Below are positions 57,422-64,000 of a stretch of 64,000 bases of DNA, piece by piece. Position numbers and translations under genes: made by a program. The stretch is from Eubacteriaceae bacterium (lineage in GTDB: Bacteria > Bacillota > Clostridia > Lachnospirales > Lachnospiraceae), in contig CABJBF010000004.1 in NCBI GenBank assembly GCA_902363805.1, positions 1 to 64,000 on the forward strand. Direction: 5' to 3'. The first letter of the stretch is position 1; each line of letters starts with the position of its first letter. Under the pieces are notes generated by a model. The model searched no databases and had not been told where the DNA came from. It saw only the letters and a list, made by a program, of their open reading frames with translations.

Positions 57422-59113
57422 ATGAAAGATAGAGAAAGTCTTGTATGGATAAAAGCTAAAGCTAAGAAGCAAAGCTTTAGAATAATTATTTTAAGTATAG
57501 CAAATATAATTCTTGCACTAATTGGAACAGGCTTATCGGTTTTAAGTAAGTTTGCGATAGATGCGGCAGCGAATGCAGCAGATGCGCAGGGACACGATGA
57601 ATTTATTAAATTTAGAAACCAGATTATAGTTGTGGGCATTATTATTTTATGCACAATTTTGTTTAGAATGATTCTTAGAATTGCAACGCAGAGCATGACT
57701 GTTAAGGCACAGGCAGGTCTTGAAATGAGCATGAGATCGCAATTGTATCAGAGCGTTATAAGAAAAAATTATAGTGATATAATGAAATATCATAGTGGAG
57801 AGTTAATTAACCGTCTGACAAGCGATATGAAAATAGTTACAGAAGGAGTTACATCAATTATTCCAACTATTTTGTTTTGCGTTTTCCAATTCTTAGGTGC
57901 TTTTATAGTGCTTGTTTCATTTGACTGGAGATTTACTATTTTATTTTTAGCAGCAGGAATTGTATTGTCAGTAACAACATTATTTTTTAGAAAAAAATTA
58001 AAAAGTCTACATAAGGCTGTTCAGGAGACAGATGGAAAAGTAAGATCATTTTATCAGGAATCAATAGAAAGCATTCTAGCTGTAAAAACATTTGGCGTAG
58101 AGGATAAGTTTGCTGAAAAAGGCGACATACTTCAAAAGAAAAATTATGATATGAAAATGAAACGAAGGGTCATAAGTATATGTGCAAACACAGGATTTAG
58201 TTTCATTTTTAATGCAGGGTATTTGTTTGCATTAATCTGGTGTGCATTAAAAGTATGCGCAAAGACAATGAGTTTTGGTACTTTGACTGCAATGCTTCAG
58301 TTAATATCCCAGATACAAACTCCATTTTTCAATATAACTAAGGTTATTCCGCAATATTACAGTATTTTGGCTTCGGCAGAAAGAATAATCGAGATTGAGA
58401 ATATACAGGATGAACAAAGAAACGAACCAAAGGAAACGGTAAAAGAACTCTATGATAAATTCGATAAAGGTATATTTAAAAATATAAGATTTAGCTATGG
58501 AAGAGATATTGTACTTAAAGAAGGAAATGCAGATTTTAGTAAAGGTGAATTTGTGGCGATAAGGGGAATTTCCGGAATTGGAAAAAGTACTTTGTTTAAA
58601 CTTTTGCTAGGAGTTTTTAGACCGGATGAAGGTGAGATAAAGTTATGCTTTAAAGATGGAGAAGAAGTTACTGTTTCACCTGATACAAGAAGAATGTTTG
58701 CGTATGTACCTCAGGGAAATTTTTTGTTTAGCGGTACAATAAGAGAGAACCTAACTTTAATCAAAGATGCAGATGATGAAACAATAAAGCAGGCATTAAT
58801 AGCAAGTGATATATATGATTTCGTAAGCAAATTACCAAATGGAATGGATACTAAGATTGGTGAAAACGCCATGGGATTATCAGAAGGTCAGGCACAAAGA
58901 ATTGCAATTGCGAGAGCAGTTATAAGTGGAGCACCAATCTTATTGTTAGATGAAGCAACATCAGCGCTTGATGAAATGACAGAAAAGAGAGTGTTGGAAA
59001 ATATAAAGAAATTAAAAGAAAGAACATGTATCATAATTACTCATAAACAGGCTGCGTTAGATGTATGCGATAAGGAATTTATAATTAAAGATAAGTGCTT
59101 ATATCAAAAATAA
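57422..59113 (+). CDS. ABC exporter (transmembrane + ATPase), RRE-associated
   Basis: 563 residues: a six-helix exporter domain (about 20-310) without an N-terminal C39 peptidase, then a nucleotide-binding domain with Walker A GISGIGKST, signature LSEGQAQR, Walker B ILLLDEATSALDE and H-loop ITHKQAAL, all catalytically competent, so it can work as a homodimer. LSEGQ is a known variant in RiPP-linked exporters. It follows the RRE gene by 76 bp with a poor ribosome site. The cargo is unknown; context suggests a modified peptide or the secreted protein's partner. Confidence 0.88.
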   Translation: MKDRESLVWIKAKAKKQSFRIIILSIANIILALIGTGLSVLSKFAIDAAANAADAQGHDEFIKFRNQIIVVGIIILCTILFRMILRIATQSMTVKAQAGLEMSMRSQLYQSVIRKNYSDIMKYHSGELINRLTSDMKIVTEGVTSIIPTILFCVFQFLGAFIVLVSFDWRFTILFLAAGIVLSVTTLFFRKKLKSLHKAVQETDGKVRSFYQESIESILAVKTFGVEDKFAEKGDILQKKNYDMKMKRRVISICANTGFSFIFNAGYLFALIWCALKVCAKTMSFGTLTAMLQLISQIQTPFFNITKVIPQYYSILASAERIIEIENIQDEQRNEPKETVKELYDKFDKGIFKNIRFSYGRDIVLKEGNADFSKGEFVAIRGISGIGKSTLFKLLLGVFRPDEGEIKLCFKDGEEVTVSPDTRRMFAYVPQGNFLFSGTIRENLTLIKDADDETIKQALIASDIYDFVSKLPNGMDTKIGENAMGLSEGQAQRIAIARAVISGAPILLLDEATSALDEMTEKRVLENIKKLKERTCIIITHKQAALDVCDKEFIIKDKCLYQK

Positions 59114-59153
59114 AGTGGCATCAGGGATTATTTCCTGATGTCACTTTATTTTT
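59112..59153. terminator. Bidirectional terminator after the ABC exporter
   Basis: AAAGTGGCATCAGG/CCTGATGTCACTTT with an 8-nt loop, then ATTTTT. It also ends the convergent small minus-strand gene. Confidence 0.9.
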
Positions 59154-59175
59154 GTGCCTTTTGTGAAATCCGGCA

Positions 59176-59352
59176 TCATTTTATAAGTACATATTTATTC
59201 ACCATATCCCACAATGAGTCATGAAATACCATTGCAAGTGCTTTCCATTGTTTATGCTTTTGTGATTCGTATTCTAACTGCTTTTTCAACTGCTGTATTT
59301 CAAGAAGTAAATCTTCCGTTTCCTTTAGTAGAAGTTCATTTTCATTAATCAT
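59176..59352 (-). CDS. 58-residue coiled-coil protein, unknown
   Basis: Small minus-strand frame starting MINENELLLKETEDLL. Residues 3-33 have clear heptad spacing (LLL, DLL, EIQQLKKQLE), and a hydrophobic/aromatic tail follows (WKALAMVFHDSLWDMVNKY). AGAGGAC lies eight bases before the ATG, and a perfect TATAAT (59395-59400, minus strand) lies some 40 bp upstream. The shared terminator follows it. These signals together argue for a real gene. No family recognised; an adaptor or partner of a larger protein is possible. Confidence 0.65.
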   Translation of the reverse strand: MINENELLLKETEDLLLEIQQLKKQLEYESQKHKQWKALAMVFHDSLWDMVNKYVLIK

Positions 59353-59475
59353 TTTAAATGTCCTCTTCTAAATTATTGCTGTAAAGCCTATTAAATTATA
59401 TCAGAAATATGAAGAAATATGGAAAGAATATATCGACACAAAATAGACAATTATGACAGTAATAAAGGAAAAAAA

Positions 59476-59555
59476 GTCGGAATTAAATATATATCTTGTA
59501 GATAAATGTCGGATTATACAATTTATCATACTTGAGGGTCGGATAAAGGGTCGGA
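59476..59555 (+). repeat. Cluster of GTCGGA hexamers upstream of glmM
   Basis: GTCGGA occurs at 59476, 59508, 59538 and 59550, and GTCGGT at 59667, in sequence that is otherwise very AT-rich. The 360-bp gap between the small minus-strand gene and glmM holds no other gene. The hexamers could be protein-binding or RNA-level sites; no consensus promoter is obvious. Confidence 0.5.
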
Positions 59556-59712
59556 ATATAGGGTTCAGGTTGTAAATGAAGATGGAATATTATATAATAA
59601 AAAGAGTGCCAAATGAAATGAATTTGGATATATGACGTAAGGTCATAAAAATGATGAAAGGAAATTGTCGGTGCTTATATTTAAATATATAGTAGACAAT
59701 GAATTAGTGGAA

Positions 59713-61056
59713 ATGGGAAAATATTTTGGAACAGATGGTTTTAGAGGAGAAGCAAATGTTAATTTAACAGCAATGCATGCATTCAAGATAGGACGATTCA
59801 TAGGATGGTATTATGGAAGATATCATAAATGCTCAGTTGTTATTGGAAAAGATACAAGAAGAAGCAGTTACATGTTCGAAGACGCTTTGTCAGCAGGGCT
59901 TACATCTACAGGTGCAGATGTATACTTATTACACGTTACTACAACACCAAGTGTTTCATATGTTGTAAGAACAGGAGATTTTGATTGCGGAATTATGGTA
60001 TCAGCAAGCCATAATCCATTCTATGATAACGGAATTAAGTTAATTAATGGCAATGGTGAAAAGATGGAACAGGAGGTCATTGATGAAGTAGAAAAATACT
60101 TAGACAGTGACTTAGAAAGCATTCCATATGCAAGAATGGAAAAAATCGGAAGAACAGTTGACTATTTTGCAGGAAGAAACAGATATATGGGTTATTTGAT
60201 GTCACTTGCAACACATTCATATAGAAATATCAAAGTTGGTCTTGACTGTTCTAATGGTAGTGCATCTTCAATTGCAAAAGGAGTATTTGATGCACTTGGT
60301 GCAGAAACACATGTAATTAATGATACACCGGATGGAACTAATATTAATAAAGAATGTGGTTCAACACATATTGAAGAATTACAGAAATACGTTATTGGAA
60401 ATAAGTTAGATATCGGATTTGCATATGATGGAGACGCTGACAGATGTTTATGTGTAGATGAAAAAGGAAATGTTGTTAATGGTGATTTAATTTTATATGT
60501 TGCCGGAGTTTATATGAAACAGAAAGGAACTCTTGTAAATAATACAGTTGTAACAACAATTATGTCAAATATCGGTCTTTATAAAGCATTTGATGCAGTA
60601 GGCATTGATTATGAAAAGACAGCAGTAGGTGACAAATATGTTTATGAATGCATGAGAGAAAATGAATATAAACTTGGTGGAGAAGAATCAGGTCATATTA
60701 TTTTTGGTAAGTATGCAACAACGGGAGATGGTATTTTAACATCAATCAAATTAATGGAAGTAATGCTTGCAAGCAAGAAAAAGATGTCAGAACTTACATC
60801 ACCTGTTACAATCTATCCACAGTGCCTTAAAAATGTAAAGGTTAAGAGTAAACCGGAAGCACAGCAGGATGCAGATGTTCAGGCAGCAGTAAAAGAAATT
60901 GCAGATAAGCTTGGAGAAGACGGAAGAATTCTTGTAAGAGAAAGTGGAACAGAGCCTGTAATTCGAGTAATGGTTGAAGCAAGAACTGATGAAGAAGCAG
61001 AAAAATGCGTTGACTATGTAGTAGATGTAATTAACAAAAAAGGTCATGCATTATAA
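59713..61056 (+). CDS. glmM: Phosphoglucosamine mutase
   Basis: Interconverts glucosamine-6-P and glucosamine-1-P on the way to UDP-GlcNAc for peptidoglycan. The active Ser99 is in VSASHNPFYDNG, the metal site DGDADR near 239-244, and the phosphate-binding RESGTEPVIRVMVEA near the C-terminus. GlmM proteins normally begin MGKYFGTDGFRGEAN, which sets the start at 59713. However, the best ribosome site (AAAGGAAA) precedes a GTG at 59671 in the same frame, so a 14-residue longer form cannot be excluded. Single gene. Confidence 0.93.
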   Translation: MGKYFGTDGFRGEANVNLTAMHAFKIGRFIGWYYGRYHKCSVVIGKDTRRSSYMFEDALSAGLTSTGADVYLLHVTTTPSVSYVVRTGDFDCGIMVSASHNPFYDNGIKLINGNGEKMEQEVIDEVEKYLDSDLESIPYARMEKIGRTVDYFAGRNRYMGYLMSLATHSYRNIKVGLDCSNGSASSIAKGVFDALGAETHVINDTPDGTNINKECGSTHIEELQKYVIGNKLDIGFAYDGDADRCLCVDEKGNVVNGDLILYVAGVYMKQKGTLVNNTVVTTIMSNIGLYKAFDAVGIDYEKTAVGDKYVYECMRENEYKLGGEESGHIIFGKYATTGDGILTSIKLMEVMLASKKKMSELTSPVTIYPQCLKNVKVKSKPEAQQDADVQAAVKEIADKLGEDGRILVRESGTEPVIRVMVEARTDEEAEKCVDYVVDVINKKGHAL

Positions 61057-61139
61057 ATCGGTATTTATTTTGTTTGTTTAAATAAAATAAATGCAATCAG
61101 CGAAACAGATTAATAGACAACAAAGGAAATGCTCTTAAA

Positions 61140-61664
61140 ATGAAAAAAATTTATATAGTTAGAATAGTGTTGCTTATTTTAATAGGATTCTGGATGGGAA
61201 CCATATTTGGATTTTCAGCTGAGAATGGTGAATCATCTCAGTCTCTTAGTGATAAGATTACTGTTAAAGTAGTTAAATATATAGAGCCTGAATATGACAG
61301 CAAGGATTTATTAAAGCAACAGGACATATTTAATAAAACCAGTTTTTTTGTAAGAAAGATAGGACATTTTGGAGAATATGCAATATTGGGGATATTGATA
61401 ACTATGTTTGCAATGACATTTAGAGCATACAGAAGTAAAAGGATAAGATACCAGTTAATGACAATTGTCGTTCCGTTTATTTATGCGTGCACAGATGAAT
61501 TCCACCAGGGATTTGTAGATGGAAGAAGTCCTAAATTTTTTGATGTATGCATAGATACATGCGGAGCATGTACGGCAATAGTTATAATGATTGGAATTAA
61601 TATATTGATAAAGAAGATAATGACAGAAAGGGATAGAAATGAAGACTTGGGAACAGTATATTAG
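61140..61664 (+). CDS. VanZ-like membrane protein
   Basis: 174 residues with about four membrane helices. Family landmarks are KIGHFGEYAILGIL (about 77-90) and ACTDEFHQGFVDGRSPKFFDVCIDTCGA (about 119-146). VanZ-like proteins affect teicoplanin susceptibility in some strains, but most are of unknown role. The ribosome site is weak. The end overlaps hisC by 26 bp. Confidence 0.88.
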   Translation: MKKIYIVRIVLLILIGFWMGTIFGFSAENGESSQSLSDKITVKVVKYIEPEYDSKDLLKQQDIFNKTSFFVRKIGHFGEYAILGILITMFAMTFRAYRSKRIRYQLMTIVVPFIYACTDEFHQGFVDGRSPKFFDVCIDTCGACTAIVIMIGINILIKKIMTERDRNEDLGTVY

Positions 61665-62694
61665 AAAAGTAACTCCATACACACCCGGCGAACAGCCAAA
61701 GACAGAGAATGTAGTAAAATTAAATACTAATGAAAATCCTTACCCACCGGCACCGGGAGTAAGCAAAGCACTTTGTGATATGGATCTGGCAATTCTTCGA
61801 AAATATCCGGACCCGGATGCAACAGAATTAGTTGATGCGATTGCTAAATATTATGGAGTTAAATCAAACCAGGTATTTGTAGGAGTAGGTTCAGATGACG
61901 TTTTAGGAATGGCATTTTTAACATTCTTTAATTCAGATAAACCGATATTATTCCCTGATATTACATATTCTTTTTACGATGTATGGGCAGATTTATTTGA
62001 GATTCCTTATGAAACAATAAAATTAGACGATAATTTTGAAATAATACCTGAGGATTATTTTAGGGAAAATGGTGGAATCGTATTTCCTAATCCAAATGCT
62101 CCAACAGCAGTAGAAATGTCAATAGACAAGGTTGAGGAAATTATAAAAAATAATCAGGATTCGGTAGTAATTGTTGATGAAGCATATGTAGATTTTGGAG
62201 CAACTTCAGCATTAAAATTCATTGAAAAATATGATAATGTGCTTGTTGTAAGAACATTTTCAAAATCCCGTTCAGCAGCAGGTCTTAGAATCGGTTATGC
62301 AATGGGAAATGAAAAGTTAATCAGTGCAATGCTTGCAGTTAAGTTCTCATATAATTCATATACAATGAATTTTCCAACAATCTATGCAGGTGTAGAAGCT
62401 ATAAAAGACGATGCTTATTTCAAAAATCTTGTGGAAAAAATAATTGCTACAAGAGAGAAGGCAAAAGTTAAACTAAAAGAATTAGGATTTACATGCACTG
62501 ATTCAAAGACAAACTTTTTATTTGCAACACATAAAAGTGCAAAAGCAGAAGATATATTTAATTATCTTAAAACAAAAAATATTTATGTAAGATATTTTAA
62601 GAAACCAAGAATAGATAATTATTTAAGAATCACAATTGGCACGGATGAGGAAATGGAAAAATTATATTTGGCATTAGAAGAATACTTAATATAA
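61639..62694 (+). CDS. hisC: Histidinol-phosphate aminotransferase
   Basis: PLP enzyme of histidine synthesis, class I/II fold, 351 residues. KLNTNENPYPP is the typical start; the PLP Lys is near 209 in RTFSKSRSAAGLRIGY. FPNPNAPTAVEM and IVDEAYVDF bind the cofactor. No other his gene is near; related enzymes act on threonine-phosphate or aromatic amino acids, so the role is probable rather than sure. Ribosome site GAAAGGGATAG lies inside the VanZ gene. Confidence 0.88.
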   Translation: MKTWEQYIRKVTPYTPGEQPKTENVVKLNTNENPYPPAPGVSKALCDMDLAILRKYPDPDATELVDAIAKYYGVKSNQVFVGVGSDDVLGMAFLTFFNSDKPILFPDITYSFYDVWADLFEIPYETIKLDDNFEIIPEDYFRENGGIVFPNPNAPTAVEMSIDKVEEIIKNNQDSVVIVDEAYVDFGATSALKFIEKYDNVLVVRTFSKSRSAAGLRIGYAMGNEKLISAMLAVKFSYNSYTMNFPTIYAGVEAIKDDAYFKNLVEKIIATREKAKVKLKELGFTCTDSKTNFLFATHKSAKAEDIFNYLKTKNIYVRYFKKPRIDNYLRITIGTDEEMEKLYLALEEYLI

Positions 62695-62744
62695 TACTGT
62701 CTGATATGTTAATAAATATATGTTGAGACAGAAAAAGTGTTAAT

Positions 62745-62780
62745 AAAATTCCCGGAAGAAAAAATTCCGGGAATTTTTTA
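62745..62780 (+). terminator. Terminator after hisC
   Basis: A 13-bp perfect stem AAAATTCCCGGAA/TTCCGGGAATTTT followed by T. The next 100 bp contain no recognisable gene. Confidence 0.92.
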
Positions 62781-62884
62781 AGTGTACTTTGCGGTGCACG
62801 TTTTTAATTGCGAAAGTTCTTAATCTGCTTTAGTAGTGGGATGATACAGACAAAGACAATGGTATACATTGTGAGGTGGAATAT

Positions 62885-62918
62885 AAAGAAAGTCGGAGTC
62901 AAAAAAATCCCCGACTTT
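62885..62918 (-). terminator. Terminator of the minus-strand ferredoxin gene
   Basis: Read on the minus strand, AAAGTCGG pairs with CCGACTTT across a T-rich loop, then CTTTAT. It lies about 55 bp after the ferredoxin stop. Confidence 0.65.
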
Positions 62919-62972
62919 AAAATAATTATTTTAACAAATAATAAGTGCTAAAATAGCAATTTATAGATTAAG

Positions 62973-63668
62973 TTAATCTAAGATTCTTCCATCTGTAGAA
63001 ATTGTAACTACGTTCCAAGGAATAAACTTTGTACTGTTTTTAATTGCTGTTTTGGCTGCATTTTCTAAACCACCACAACATGGAACTTCCATTCTTACAA
63101 TAGTTACTTCTTTAATGTCGTTATTTTTAATTATTTCAGTTAATTTGATTGAATAGTCAGTATCATCTAATTTTGGACAACCTACAATAGTTACATGATT
63201 TTTAATAAAATCCTGATGGAAGTTAGCATATGCATAAGCAGTACAGTCAGCGGCAATGAGTAATTTAGCACCATCAAAAAATGAAGCATTAGGTGAAACT
63301 AATTTAATCTGAACAGGCCACTGCATTAATTGACTTGAAGGTACAGAAGTCTGCACATTTTCAGTATTTGCAGGCTTTAATGCTTTAGCTCTCATACCCG
63401 GACATACAAAAGGAGTGGGAGCAGCAGATTTTTTTGCCTGAGCAGCCTTTACAGCAGCTTCATTATATTCAGGAGCTTCACGTTCAACAAAAGAAATTGC
63501 ATTCATAGGACATGTAGGAAGGCAGTCTCCTAAACCATCACAATAATCTTCACGAAGAAGCTTAGCTTTACCATTAACAATCTCAATTGCACCTTCATGG
63601 CAGGCATTTGCACAAATACCACATCCATTACACTTTTCTTCATTAATTTCTATAATACGACGAATCAT
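62973..63668 (-). CDS. 4Fe-4S dicluster (ferredoxin-like) protein next to a Crp/Fnr regulator
   Basis: 231 residues. The N-terminal 2[4Fe-4S] ferredoxin domain has EEKCNGCGICANACHEGAI (Cys13, 16, 19, 23) and a second CDGLGDCLPTCPMNAI set. The rest is an alpha/beta domain with further Cys (LIAADCTAYAYANFH, VGCPKLDD, VPCCGGLENA) that may bind another metal. Such proteins are often found with hcp and HcpR-type regulators, probably supplying electrons. The gene diverges from a Crp/Fnr gene and shares its palindrome with hcp. GGAGG ribosome site. Confidence 0.87.
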   Translation of the reverse strand: MIRRIIEINEEKCNGCGICANACHEGAIEIVNGKAKLLREDYCDGLGDCLPTCPMNAISFVEREAPEYNEAAVKAAQAKKSAAPTPFVCPGMRAKALKPANTENVQTSVPSSQLMQWPVQIKLVSPNASFFDGAKLLIAADCTAYAYANFHQDFIKNHVTIVGCPKLDDTDYSIKLTEIIKNNDIKEVTIVRMEVPCCGGLENAAKTAIKNSTKFIPWNVVTISTDGRILD

Positions 63669-63752
63669 ATTAGACCTCCAATTTGAAATTTATTACAATT
63701 ATTTGTATATTGATTTGATAATGCTAGTATAGTACAATCAGTATGACAAATC

Positions 63753-63768
63753 TGTTGTTAAAACAACA
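63753..63768. promoter_or_regulatory. Palindromic operator in the divergent ferredoxin / Crp-Fnr promoter region
   Basis: TGTTGTTAAAACAACA, identical in all 16 bases to the site before hcp at 36198-36213. It lies 54 bp before the regulator start and 85 bp before the ferredoxin start, as expected for an autoregulated divergent pair. Confidence 0.8.
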
Positions 63769-63821
63769 ATAAAGATAGTTAATTATATGTTATATGTAAA
63801 ATTATTTTATGAGGTGCAACG

Positions 63822-64000
63822 ATGAATTATCAACTCTTGTCCAATTCAAAATTATTTAAAGGGATGAGTGAAGAAGAAATAAAGACAATGTTAAGTTGCC
63901 TTGGGGCAGTTACAAAAAAATATAAAAAAGGTGAAGATATTTATAGAGTAGGGGAATCAATACAATTGTTTGGAATGGTTGTTGAAGGCGGAGTAAATAT
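63822..64000 (+). CDS. Crp/Fnr family regulator, N-terminus only (HcpR-like by context)
   Basis: The first 59 codons are in the window and run off its end. The frame reads MNYQLLSNSKLFKGMSEEEI, then YKKGEDIYRVGESIQLFGMVVEGGVN, the start of a cyclic-nucleotide-like effector domain. Start 63822 follows GAGGTG. No Fe-S Cys appears in this part. The divergent ferredoxin gene and the palindrome shared with hcp suggest an NO/nitrosative-stress regulator of the HcpR group; this is inference, as the DNA-binding domain is outside the window. Confidence 0.85.
   Translation, partial: MNYQLLSNSKLFKGMSEEEIKTMLSCLGAVTKKYKKGEDIYRVGESIQLFGMVVEGGVN

Noticed and set aside
62781-62884. Possible gene remnant between hisC and the ferredoxin gene
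   Set aside because: No frame of meaningful length or recognisable similarity was seen; only terminators flank it.

Overview
The window is AT-rich, gene-dense DNA from a low-GC Gram-positive anaerobe, most probably a Lachnospiraceae (Clostridia) gut commensal. This rests on gene order and families: tig-clpP-clpX-lon-ysxC-DUF4364, rho-rpmE-yqhQ-prmC-prfA, DUF4317 and DUF1846 proteins, a V-type ATPase, Hcp, tRNA genes without encoded CCA, and strong AGGAGG-type ribosome binding sites. No rRNA, CRISPR array, prophage or intact transposon was found. Nearly all genes are on the + strand.

Layout. 1-4.1 kb: end of a tRNA-Leu gene, a secreted GH25 lysozyme, a decayed IS30-type element with terminal inverted repeats, tRNA-Arg, a lipoprotein with a ComEC-like metallo-beta-lactamase domain, and a small Ser/Lys/Asn repeat protein. 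4.2-6.5 kb: RNA methyltransferase, RdgB and YfcE-type phosphodiesterase. 6.6-7.4 kb: seven tRNA genes. 7.5-9.6 kb: a large membrane protein. 9.8-13.3 kb: an OatA-like O-acetyltransferase, an ECF sigma factor and an RsiV-like anti-sigma factor, matching the parts of the lysozyme-responsive SigV system. 13.3-21.6 kb: CYTH and DJ-1 proteins, then the proteostasis operon. 21.8-28.1 kb: DUF4317 protein, a heterodimeric ABC exporter, a two-copy intergenic repeat and malic enzyme. 28.3-33.4 kb: transcription and translation termination cluster. 33.4-43.5 kb: Nudix protein, a MATE relic, GNAT, a doubled CmpB-type membrane protein, Hcp, DUF1846, NudC, YbaK, HAD phosphatase and an FAD oxidoreductase. 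43.9-52.6 kb: a nine-gene V-type ATPase operon whose rotor subunit keeps all five sodium ligands known from Enterococcus hirae NtpK. 53-56.2 kb: a tyrosine-phosphorylation exopolysaccharide control module (CpsB phosphatase, LCP transferase, Wzz-like adaptor, CpsD kinase) with no glycosyltransferases beside it. 56.4-59.1 kb: a secreted Lys-rich protein, a terminator, a PqqD/RRE protein and an ABC exporter. 59.2-64 kb: a 58-residue coiled-coil protein, GlmM, VanZ-like protein, HisC, a ferredoxin-like protein and the start of a divergent Crp/Fnr regulator.

Main connections. An identical 16-bp palindrome (TGTTGTTAAAACAACA) lies upstream of hcp and in the divergent promoter region of the Crp/Fnr and ferredoxin genes 27 kb away, which predicts an HcpR-like nitrosative-stress regulon. 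The oatA-sigV-rsiV cluster has a candidate ECF promoter in front. The secreted protein / RRE / ABC cluster is the best candidate for an undescribed export or modification system. The IS30 mini-element, the 30-bp coding repeat and several structured intergenic regions also deserve attention.
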